This document shows, piece after piece, positions 24,801 through 35,699 of a DNA stretch of 64,000 nt; positions within the stretch are counted from its first letter, which is position 1; the number at the start of each line of letters is the position of its first letter. The notes beneath the pieces are model-generated. The model was not told the origin of the DNA. It ran no database searches and saw only the letters and a list, made by a program, of their open reading frames with translations. A program made the position numbers and the translations under genes. The DNA comes from Metarhizium brunneum (lineage: Eukaryota; Ascomycota; Sordariomycetes; Hypocreales; Clavicipitaceae): positions 1,054,001 through 1,118,000 of the forward strand of contig NC_089425.1 in assembly GCF_013426205.1 (NCBI RefSeq). The letters run 5' to 3'.

Positions 24801-26292
24801 TGGCAACGTCATATCAGTGGATCTTGAACGACTATTCGAGTTTGCCCTGTCTTTGGACCACGAACCCAGCCTTCCGGAAATCGATGCCTCGGATATTCTG
24901 TATATAATATTTACGTCCGGCACCACGGGCGTGCCCAAGGGTGCCATGGTCACGCATGGGAATTACTGCAGCGCAATTGTTCACCAGAGAGAGTTGCTTG
25001 GCTTCGAAAGCAACTCGCGCGTTCTGGACTTTTCATCGTATGCGTTTGATGTGGTATGGTCTAATATGATGAATACCCTGACGGCAGGCGGATGCTTGTG
25101 CATACCATCAGCTGAAGAGCGGCAAGACAGCATTTCGGGCTGCTTAGAAAAGTACCAAGCTACAGTGGCGGATTTCACACCATCCGTCCTGCGCAATATC
25201 GAGCCAAAGACGGCCCTCACGCAGCTGTCCACGATGCTTCTAGGTGGCGAGGTTGTCCTGCCCAGCGACGCACAATATGTGCGTGAAGGGGCACGCGTAG
25301 TCAGTGCATACGGACCGGCAGAGTGCACGCCAACCAGCCTGATATTGCCCTTGACTTGTCACAGCGACGGTGGCTTGGGTCTTGCATCCGGGCTATGCAC
25401 CTGGGTTGTTGATGCGGAGCATCCTGACAGATTGGCGCCCATTGGGACAGTCGGCGAGCTTTGGCTGGAGGGAGCCCTCGTCGGAGCAGGGTACGTCAAC
25501 AGCCCGGCGAAAACAAAGGCAGCGTACGTCCAAGATCCCGAGTGGCTTCTTCGAGGCGTTCCTGGTAAGCGGCCTGGCCGCCGCGGCCGAGCGTACCGCA
25601 CGGGAGATCTGGTGCAATACCGCGAGGACGGCAGTCTCGTATTCAAGGGCCGAAAAGACACGCAGGTCAAGATTCGCGGACAGCGAGTAGAGCTGGAGGA
25701 AGTCGAGCATTATGTGCAAGATGCGGTTTCCACTGCTGCGCAAGGCAACATGGTGACAGTTGTAGCCGAGACAATCCGGCCAACGGGCAGCCACGGAATC
25801 ATGTTGGTGGCATTTGTTTGTATGGGTTCCGGGGACGAAGTGAGCGATCAAGACTACGAACAGGCAGTACGAGGTGCAACGCGTGGTGTCGCTGGAGGAT
25901 TGGGCGAGCGGCTACCGCCATTCATGATCCCGAGCGTATTCATTCCGGTTCGAAACATTCCCATGACGCCGACGGGGAAGACTGACCGTCGGCACTTGCG
26001 CAGCTACGGGTCTTCTCTGACGTTGACGGATATCGCCGCCTTGAGTCGCACTGAGGGCGAGCGCAGGGCGCCGACGACTGATTCCGAACAGTTGATGCAG
26101 GGACTTTGGGCTGAAGTGCTCAACATGGAACCTGACAATATCAGCATCGACGACAGTTTCTTCCGTATCGGGGGTGATTCCATCGGGGCGATGAAGCTAG
26201 TTGGTTTGGCACGCAAGACTGGCTTGCCACTTGCTGTCAAGGATGTGTTCAAGTATCCGGTTATGCGGGATCTGTGTACCCTTTTGTATTAG
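15900..26292 (+). CDS. Non-ribosomal peptide synthetase, A*-T*-C-A-T-E-C-(half C)-A-T
   Basis: Two exons, 15900-23459 and 23518-26292, are joined by a 58-nt phase-0 intron (donor GTAGGT, branch GCTAAC, acceptor TTGCAG). Together they encode 3444 aa. Domains by approximate residue: degenerate A1 50-540; T1 near 559, with GGDM instead of GGDS; C1 636-1070 with HHALYDG; A2 1080-1590 with FTSGSTGTPKG and AFDASWC; T2 with GGDS near 1631; an epimerisation domain 1697-2130 with HHLVVDLVSW and VGWFTTLHP; C2 2160-2575 with SHALMDA; a C-terminal half of a further C domain 2595-2750; A3 with FTSGTTGVPKG and AFDVVWS; T3 with GGDS near 3405. The protein ends right after T3, with no TE, reductase or terminal C domain. 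The working core probably links a D-configured residue (A2-T2-E) to a second residue (A3-T3). Both working A domains keep the Asp that binds the alpha-amino group. Confidence 0.93.
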
Positions 26293-27513
26293 GGCGAATG
26301 TGATTCGAGTGATTGGAGGGAAGAGCGGGATCAGATGACGAGCTTTGTGATACATCCTACGGCCACTTGTCTTGGTTAAAGCATTGCATATTATTCAATG
26401 TTGTTTCTGAACATTAGTCCAGTCTTTTTACTTAAGTATCTATGCATTGTGACTTCAATGCATCTACAAATACGTATTATCTGCAAGTTTCTCAGTCCAT
26501 ACTAGACTGAGGCTACCCTTTAACTTCTTATCACTCGTCATGATTCTTAATTCTTGGGTAGAAGGATGGTTAGGGTTAGGGTTATTCTGGGGCCGTTCTT
26601 TTCCAAATTAGGCGCGTGCATTCTGGTAATAACGGTAAATTCAGGGGTTGAATACCCATGCACTCCCCGATGCTAGTATGTTGTCGCATTGCCATCCGGC
26701 TGCTCAGTGCGCATAAGCTTCTAGGGCTGAAATTGTAGAACCTTGTTCACGAACCGAGCTCATCCACAAGACCACCGTGCCGGACTTCCGGCCGATCTTA
26801 CGAATAGCCATTGCGGGGAGTTGGCTAATCTGTCTTGTGCAACAAGGAAAGAATCACTGCAGATTCTTTCCCTGGGCAGCACGAGGGTTGAAATTACGAA
26901 AAAAATAATATGTTGTGAATCTATCCTCGAAACGAGTACTTGATCCACAGACATCTGTTTGACAAGACTATAAATGCTGCATAAGGCTCATCTGCATATA
27001 CACCAACTCTGTGATTTCCGGCGCCTGAACTGGTGTCAAGACTATCTTTGGCATCATCGCCATATGTCTATACCTAGTTTTAAAAATTAAATTTATAAAC
27101 ACGACGCAAGGCAATGGTCGTGATTAGGCTTCTATTCTTACATGCGAATTCGCTTTTCTCAGGCAACGGACTATGAAGCGTGCTGGGCTGAGGCCGGTCG
27201 ACCTTCCCTGTTCAAACAATCAGCTTTGCCTGTAGCGTAAAACTTTGAGCGGAAGTCGAAGCCCTTGTGGCACATGAGCTGACGAATCTAAAAGTCCAAG
27301 TAAGCATTGTGCTCAACATGGTTTCCGCGTAGTTCGGCTAAACGGCACATCGAATTCAGCCTCACGCAAAATGGTATTACATAGGGGCGTCTAGGCCGCC
27401 AGTCTAAAATAAAGAAGGAACGAAAGTTTTTTTTTTTGTCATAGAACATTCAAAGCACACAGAGAGTAAATTTCTTCGTGGTCTACCAATCTTCGAAGCA
27501 ATAAGTTGCGACC
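26293..27513. other. Intergenic region between NRPS and cell-wall protein gene
   Basis: No gene is supported. The stretch carries a telomere-like repeat (26568-26584) and a poly-T run just upstream of the next gene. Confidence 0.5.
26568..26584. repeat. Interstitial telomere-like motif
   Basis: ggttagggttagggtta contains consecutive TTAGGG units in the 3' flank of the NRPS gene. Confidence 0.65.
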
Positions 27514-28561
27514 ATGTCTCGCAAGTTGCTTACGCTTCTCTCTGTGGCGGCCATTGCCAACGCCGTGGGCAACTTGACCAGCAACGGACGCGCTGATGCT
27601 CCCGGATTCCAGAGCTGTCAAAACGTCGCAAACGAAAAGATCGACGCCTGTTTCTCAAAAACCAAGGGCGACGGGGTAGCTCAACAGGCCTGTGCGTGTG
27701 AAGATTATATCCTGAACTACAACTGCTATGCGGCGCACTGTTGGAACCGTGTCTGGGAATGCGAGTACCAAGAATACCTTGTCTCGTATCTCATGGACTG
27801 TCCCATTGCCAAGCTACCCGTTCCGTATTTTCCCATTCCGGACAATGCTGCCGGTGCTTGCTCATGCAACGTCGGCAAGGTGTACAAAGCTATTACAGAC
27901 AGCATAACCCAGGGCGCGAGCTGCATGAAAAACGTACATGGCGCGGATACCATTCTACGCGGTGACAAGATTGGCGCTTGTGGCTGTTGCGAAATCAGCG
28001 GCGCCATGTCGAGGTGAGCAGGCGGGTTGTGCAAGTTGTATTCTCGGCCATGCTCTTTGCCGCAACTTCTGACTGTTTTGATCTAGTATTTTCGAGATAT
28101 GTCCCGACACGAAACCCGATTTGGTCGGCATGGCCTCGGTGTCCAAGATCCAGACTCAACTCGACATCAACTTCCGCGAATGCCAGCCGATGACCAAGAT
28201 CAACTGCGCATCAGATCTCAACTTCTCGCTGGCAGGCGTGAGCACATATTTCCCGCCCAGCAGCTTGCCTACCAGTGGCACCGCGACTTTGAGCAACAAT
28301 CCTGGATCTGTTACTGCACCCCCGAGCGGCTCCGTCTTCTCCTATACGAATGGGGGCGACAAGGTCGTTTACACGATTACTGCGGCCTCGGCGAGCAATG
28401 GAAAGGATTCCGAATCAGGGGCTTCCGGCTCTGCTGCAGCCGCCACGGCTTCAAAGAAGAGCGCAGCTGCGTCTGTTATGGTGCCAAAAGGCTTGAGCAT
28501 GGCAATTACTGGAATTTCTCTCGTGGCAGGGGTGATGGAACGGTGGTCATTATTCGCTTGA
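27514..28561 (+). CDS. Secreted Cys-rich, probably GPI-anchored cell-wall protein
   Basis: Two exons, 27514-28013 and 28087-28561, flank a 73-nt intron (donor GTGAGC, branch CTGAC, acceptor ATCTAG) and encode 324 aa. Residues 1-18 (MSRKLLTLLSVAAIANAV) form a signal peptide. The mature part has about 17 cysteines, including the clusters ACACEDY, NYNCYAAHC, GACSC and GACGCC. A low-complexity Ala/Ser/Gly/Lys stretch follows, ending in a hydrophobic tail (MVPKGLSMAITGISLVAGV), the layout of a GPI-anchored surface protein. The cysteine pattern does not clearly fit the eight-Cys CFEM consensus, so I do not assign that family. Similar Cys-rich proteins are widespread in Hypocreales without known function. 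It probably sits in the plasma membrane or wall. Confidence 0.8.
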
Positions 28562-28745
28562 CCGGAGAATTGGCGGGTATCTGCGATTTCTCTACGCAAC
28601 AATATGAAGCTGTGTTGCTGGAATGGGGCCTTCCCTTTGGCAAGTGAGCCGGTCTTATCGAGCAACTTCTTGTATAAATAGACTTCTTTGGTTAACTAGG
28701 CCTTGAGGAAAACGAGGGATCTTTAATACCAAAGACTTCTATTAG

Positions 28746-29310
28746 ATGAATCGAGTCATGATACTCCAAGCCTTTAGCCCTTGTCACAGTCAGAGGGAAG
28801 AGGTATACAAGATGTCTGAAACCGCCTCGTTAAGAGAGTGGCTGTCCGATAGTTACTTGAAAGTAGTATCAACTGCTCGCGACAGACAGCCATACCGGGT
28901 TACAGATAAATTTAAATATGTAGGTCCCAGGATAGCATATATCCTGCCAGATGAACACTTGGAATTTGAGGGCTAAAGCTAAAGATGGAGTCTGAGTCCC
29001 AGATCCATGAAATCGGCAGAAACTTGGAACAACGGTTTGAGGTAGCAATTCAGCTGCATAAAATACTCTAGTACTTTGTACCTTCCTTCCGACCGCTTTT
29101 CTCCAGGAGTCAATATTACTTTGAACCCAAGGAACTAGTAGACTACGGCCGGTATGCTGCCTCAGAAGCTGCTCTAACAATTAGTACCAGACTCAATGAC
29201 TATGCACCGCCTAGCTTGGTGGTAAATTCGATGATCTTTACGCCTACACTTGAAAACACGTATCTTGCAGAAAGGTGCAAGCCACCATTACCAGTAGAAC
29301 CAACAAAAGT
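28746..29310 (+). pseudogene. Unidentified decayed coding remnant
   Basis: A short frame starting at 28746 contains protein-like text (SETASLREWLSDSYLKVV). A second protein-like stretch follows out of frame after 29000 (QYYFEPKELVDYGRYAASEA, then RLNDYAPPSLVVNSM). Stops interrupt both. I do not recognise the family. It looks like the leftovers of one gene rather than a working small protein, and it lies between the wall protein and the convergent UDP-galactopyranose mutase. Confidence 0.3.
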
Positions 29311-29337
29311 AGCTGCCAATTCTAGTTCGTAAGCTCC

Positions 29338-31282
<1,945 letters not shown>

Positions 31283-31839
31283 GATGGAGAAGACGGGATA
31301 AGTGTCTGGTGTTGAAGATGCGTCGTCACGAGGCCCTCGCTGAATGGACTGGTTGTATGGATTGGACAATTGGGGAATAGGAGCTAGATTTAAACGCCCA
31401 GTGCCACATTGAATGACTTGGATGAAGCTGCATGCATTGATGTCAATGTGCCCCCAGCGTCTTGCCTCCCGGCCGTCTTCACCGCTCTTGATTCGTTTTC
31501 CTCCACATGCATTGACCGAACCTGGACATTTCAATGTTGATGAATATGGACTGTGCAGGGGGCACAGCGCCAGGAGCTGCATCCATGTCCACCAGTTGAA
31601 CTTTAAGAGCCATGAATGTGACGTGTCCGGTCAAGTCGGCTTGAAAATTGGGTGTGCCACGCATACATACATGCATGTATATACCTTGCCGCGCGGCCTT
31701 CCAAGCGAAGTTGGAAACCCGACTCCTTGTCTCGATTGGATTGACCCAGCCTTTTGCATGCAAAACTGCCAAACAAAAAATGGGCGCACCAAGATGTCGG
31801 AAGGCTACATAAGGGGTCAATACCAATCAGCACATCAAT

Positions 31840-31876
31840 ACATGTGGCGTGGCCACGCCCATTTTTTGGTGCGATA
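31840..31876. promoter_or_regulatory. Palindromic motif shared with 34493-34539, copy 1
   Basis: A perfect 14-bp palindrome, ggcgtggccacgcc (31846-31859), is embedded in acatgtggc...ccc, then tttttt, ggtg and gcgatac. A near copy occurs at 34493-34539. This copy lies about 560 bp upstream of the UDP-galactopyranose mutase start. It could be a dimeric transcription-factor site or a fragment of a dispersed repeat. Confidence 0.4.
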
Positions 31877-31950
31877 CAAGAAGATGGGTCAAGGCGTGTG
31901 CATCGGATGTTAATCTCTTTGCTAGTTATAAAGCAGCAACAAGGTGGCCA

Positions 31951-33145
31951 TTACTCTACTCCTCGGCGCCAAAATGCTTCCTCCTCCTCGTCTTTAGTCT
32001 CTTCAATTCTCAGAGCAAATATAATCACAACCCCAGGCATCGCCATGCAAGCTGCGATCAACAAGGGCAGCCCTAGTCACTGCCCACCCCAAGGGAGATC
32101 TAGCCGGAAGCTCGAGGCAACAACAGGACCAGAGGCTATGAAAGCCAGGGCTTGAAGCAGCTCCATGATGGAGAAAACCATCCCGGTGCCTGCATTTCTG
32201 GCCGAATAAACAATGAGACTACGCATTGCCGGCTCCAAACAAAGGCTAAACGCAGAAAGTACAACGGCGTTGGCGTCTCAGGTAGTAGAAGCGACATCAG
32301 GAGCCCAAAGAACTGGACAAGCATTGATACAGCAAACGTGAGCCATTGCCCCCGAGATGGAGTGGCGTGGGTAATTGGTCCACTAACGAGGACAGCGACG
32401 AGCCGTGAGGTTGTTAAAAGCGAAAACGTCATGGATCTATCAGTACAATATTGCGTGAGCGTTGGACCGGTGCGAATGGTATGAAGGCAAGGGCATGAGG
32501 TGAAAGTTATACGCATCTCTGTGATTTGGACACGACATCATTCGCCATGGCAAACAGAATTGACAAGGCAATGGCCGAGCCACCGCCGACAGCTGACGTG
32601 AGAGTCACAGCCCCAAGAAGCCGTGACGGAAATGTATTAGGAAAGCGGCCTTCAGGGGCGTTTAAATTTGTTGTCGGTTTATGACAGCCAAGGCGAACAT
32701 ATACAGACGACCATTGCGGTCAGAGCATACAGGGTACATTCCATTGCAGATAGGATGACGATGGGCTTGCGGCCATAGACGTCAGCAGCCATTCCATAGG
32801 GAATACTAAACAGTAGCGTCGGCAGCAGACCAAAGGTGCTCGCCAAACTCAACACCAGCCACAGCTCGGCCTGCACCTCTGCGTCCTTGCAGCGCAGGTC
32901 CGCGACTGGGTTCGTGACGATGGGGTGAGGATCTGGCAGATATTTCCCTCCATGGTCTGAGTCTGGGCCGTGTGGAAGATACTAGGATACAGCGTCAAGA
33001 AGAACATTGAAATGTACCCAAACACAAGAACAGGAACCTGGTGCGACGAGGCCTGCGATTGTACCGTGCTTGTGCCATCCCGGACTCTGTCTCCCCGGGC
33101 CAAAAGAGGTTCCTGTTCTTCCCTGGCCGCATTAGAAGAGGTCAT
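31951..33145 (-). pseudogene. Major facilitator superfamily transporter pseudogene
   Basis: The start at 33145 gives a hydrophilic N-tail (MTSSNAAREEQEPLLARG) and TM1 (VLVFGYISMFFLTLYPSIF). The next part, KDAEVQAELWLVLSLASTFGLLPTLLFSIPYG with the MFS loop motif GMAADVYGRKPIV, is in another frame, indicating a one-base loss near 32945. Later segments include a TM region ending FAMANDVVSKSQR, SMTFSLLTTSRLVAVLVSGPI, SLCLEPAMRSLIVYSARNAGTG and the last TM GLPLLIAACMAMPGVVIIFALR. They need a further frameshift near 32250 and reading through a TGA after DLPWGGQ. The remaining length and topology match a fungal drug/H+ antiporter-like MFS protein. Several independent breaks indicate loss of function. 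It lies beside the peptide-precursor and HxxHC genes. Confidence 0.8.
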
Positions 33146-33476
33146 GATGGTATATATTTGACTGGGAAAAAAGTAAAGAGACAAAGCATTTGGCAAGATG
33201 GCCTTCAGGGTGCCATTATATACCATGGTCCAATAGCCCGTCTGGCTCATGACTACATACGTTGGACCCATCCATGGCAGGCAATCTATCCAATTCAGCG
33301 CTTCTTGGACGGGTAAGCGGTTAATATATAGAGTATATCTTGTTACAATCTTCAAGAATATTAATAACACAACCCATCTTGGGAGTCCTGGTCGCCCCTT
33401 TTCCATTAGACCGTCGACATCTCCCCGCGTTTCTGTTCTAGTCCTGGCTTGGCCATATCGATCGATTCCAAAACAT

Positions 33477-34133
33477 TTAACCAACTTTTGCCTGTGCCAA
33501 CATGACGCATCTATTATGTGAAGCCTTGATAACTGTATCCTTGATTCTGTAATGTTGGTCCAAGGCCGTATCCGCACAATGCACGGTATGGTTGAGGCGC
33601 GAGATGAACTCTGGCACTGGCTTGTTCATTGACAGTGCGTAATGCATCAGCTCCCAGTCGTACAGGCAATGCACGACATGAAGCCGATGTTCCGACCACA
33701 CATGTGGCGTATGCATGAGGATCTCAATGTCTTGTGGCAGCTCCTTTGTGAAGTTCGAGTCGGCGTACCACTTGAGCGCCCCCTGCGCGCGTGTCGAGTC
33801 CCAATAATGCTTGTAGACTTGTTCATGGAAGCACTCGGGCGGCTGCCAGGAGTAGTTGATGGCGTCGAACTTGCAGCCCAGAGCTAGAGCTTCTTCCGTG
33901 TTTGATCCGCAGTGGTTGATGGAGCCGCCGTCAGATGAAGGCCCTAATCGCAGAGTGAGAGCTTCCAGAGCCAGTGTTGCCAGAGCCAAGGCGGCGATGA
34001 TGGTTGCGAGGGCCACGACAACTAGTCGTTTTGTATCAAGGGATGGTGTAAACCTGCGCAAGCAGTATCTGTAGGCCACATCTTGCTGCACCCTTTCCCC
34101 AAATCCGGATTCAACGCTGTTCTGCGAAAGCAA
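33477..34133 (-). CDS. Single-pass membrane protein with two HxxHC motifs (UstY/DUF3328-reminiscent)
   Basis: An open frame of about 218 codons ends at 33477. It holds a basic N-terminal segment and one strong membrane helix (LVVVALATIIAALALATLALEAL). A predicted extracytoplasmic domain follows, with GCKFDAINYSWQPPECFHE, then HRLHVVHCLYDWELMHYAL and RLNHTVHCADTAL. The two H-x-x-H-C motifs, one TM segment and about 220-aa size recall the UstY-type DUF3328 oxidases that act on ribosomal peptides in dikaritin pathways. Fungal proteins of this exact subtype are uncharacterised, so the relation is inference. No ATG exists in frame at the 5' end, so a first short exon upstream (perhaps near the ATG at 34174) must be spliced on. 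The start given is only the open-frame limit. It sits 0.9 kb downstream of the repeat precursor on the same strand. Confidence 0.55.
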   Translation of the reverse strand: MLSQNSVESGFGERVQQDVAYRYCLRRFTPSLDTKRLVVVALATIIAALALATLALEALTLRLGPSSDGGSINHCGSNTEEALALGCKFDAINYSWQPPECFHEQVYKHYWDSTRAQGALKWYADSNFTKELPQDIEILMHTPHVWSEHRLHVVHCLYDWELMHYALSMNKPVPEFISRLNHTVHCADTALDQHYRIKDTVIKASHNRCVMLAQAKVG

Positions 34134-34492
34134 GATTTGGTTGTCGCTCTCTTCTCACACGCTTGAACGCGGCATGATAGAGGGGAGATGGGATTAGCGA
34201 GGGAAGGAAGTGAGATGACTGAGGTGGTGATAGATGCCTGACAATCGCAGGAGAAATAGGCTGCAGACTGCTGAGGAAATCGCCATCTGAGTGAATGACG
34301 TAGCCCATAAAATAGGCCACTACCTGTTAAAAGCTGGTATTGCTATACTTGACTCTGCAGTCTGTTTGGAGCAAAAGAAAGCTACCCCACAGTCTCTTAT
34401 CTCGCTCTAGCACGATTTCAATCTTGCCTTCCGCTGTGCCCCTCCCGGCGATAGCTTTGTTGTCGCACAGGATATAGGGGGTACAAACAATT

Positions 34493-34539
34493 ACATGTGG
34501 CTTGGCCACGCCCCTTTTTTGGTGTTATTTTGTGCGATA
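34493..34539. promoter_or_regulatory. Palindromic motif shared with 31840-31876, copy 2
   Basis: acatgtggcttggccacgcc, followed by cc, tttttt, ggtg and, further on, gtgcgatat, matches copy 1 with one change inside the palindrome arm. It lies about 360 bp upstream of the HxxHC protein gene. Both copies therefore sit 5' of minus-strand genes. Confidence 0.4.
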
Positions 34540-35028
34540 TTTGTCACTCGCTTTGACAGTGTCCCGGTTTGGTTGCCATCCCTTGGGCGGCAGCGTCATT
34601 ATCATATTGAATGGTGATCAAAAGGAGTTATAACACATATCATCTCGGAGAATGCTGTTCCTGGCGAGTCCGACGTAGTATTGCCCACGAACTTTAACCG
34701 CACTTCCCGGTTTCTCTGCCTGCAGTCAGCCTCTTCGTTTTGGATCTGACTGCCAGCGTGCCCTAGGGCACCCGCTTTGGCAGGATCGGCCCCCCCTCGG
34801 CTACACGTGGGATTTTAGTCGGCTCCACACACGGGACGGACCAGACGGAAGCGGCGCCGCCAGGCCGTAATAGGATTAACCCCGCTCTATTGACATATCC
34901 TGGAACGCCGTAAATAACTTGAGATGTAGTAGCCTGCATCAACTTAAAAGCGACAGACCTAACACATCAAATACTCAACGACATGCTTGCATTCGCAGTG
35001 TGTATGAACCATGGTTTCCTGAGCAGTC

Positions 35029-35580
35029 TTACACAACTGTGCCGTGTGTAGTCTGGCGCCCTCTAAGAGTACTCTCTTCCTGATATGAGGCTATTTGACT
35101 GCAATGTACCTGGGACAATTCATCATCGTCGGCTTTGAAAGGCTGCAGAGACTTAGTCAATTGCTTTACAAGTCAAAGGCTGAATGCTTGAACGCACCTG
35201 GAACTGAGAATCACGCTTATAAGCAGCGTCGTCATCAGCCTTGAAGGGCTATACACACTCAGTGGACGTCTTGGAAATGCGGACATTGCGTACCCAAACC
35301 TACCTAAAACTGAGGGGCACGCTTGTGAGAAGCGCTGTCGTCGGCCTTGAATGGCTATGCAGACTCAATTAGCTGCTAGAAAGGCCAAGGCAGACTGCTC
35401 AAACAAACCTGAAATTGTGGACTGCGGGCCACGTCTGTAACACTGTAAGTGATCTTGAATGTCTCCTGATTCAATTGTCCCGGGCTTGGTGAGAGGGAAC
35501 TTACGGGTCTCATCATTGCGGACAACAATAGTAGTAGCTGCTGCCAGAGCGGCAAAAGCTACATAAAGGATAGACTTCAT
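35029..35580 (-). CDS. Secreted Kex2-processed repeat peptide precursor (RiPP/KEP-like) with repeat-per-exon structure
   Basis: Five-exon model: 35505-35580, 35409-35434, 35304-35354, 35198-35248 and 35029-35142. Exon 1 encodes the signal peptide MKSILYVAFAALAAATTIVV. Intron 1 (GTAAGT...GTTACAG, 70 nt) joins it in frame to HVARSPQFQ. Exons 3 and 4 are each exactly 51 nt, begin and end in phase 0, and encode PFKADDSASHKRAPQF(stop) and PFKADDDAAYKRDSQFQ. Exon 5 begins PFKADDDELSQ and may extend to the TAA at 35031-35029. Introns of 54-55 nt separate them. Lys-Arg pairs fit Kex2 cleavage, predicting peptides of the type (S/A/D)xQFQPFKADD(D/S)AA(Y/H). Exon 3 ends in TAG where exon 4 has CAG, so the full product may be truncated unless exon 3 is skipped or the stop is a decay mutation. 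The peptide lacks the Trp/Cys pattern of hypocrealean alpha-pheromones. The function is unknown. Confidence 0.6.
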
Positions 35581-35690
35581 GGCAAAAGAGCAGAATGTTT
35601 CACAATGGGACAAACTTGAGCAAAGTTGTCAAACTTTAACTTGTAGCAATGACAGCGCAGCCTTGGCCCCAAAGAAGGAAGGGAGGCGGG

Positions 35691-35698
35691 TTATATCC
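35691..35698 (-). promoter_or_regulatory. TATA-like element of the repeat precursor
   Basis: On the minus strand this reads ggatataa, about 110 bp before the precursor ATG at 35580. It is a plausible core promoter in an otherwise featureless flank. Confidence 0.35.
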
Positions 35699-35699
35699 G

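Noticed and set aside
35029..35580. Reading the precursor as a mating alpha-pheromone
   Set aside because: The repeat units lack the Trp/Cys-rich core seen in hypocrealean pheromones; they are Asp-, Phe- and Gln-rich.
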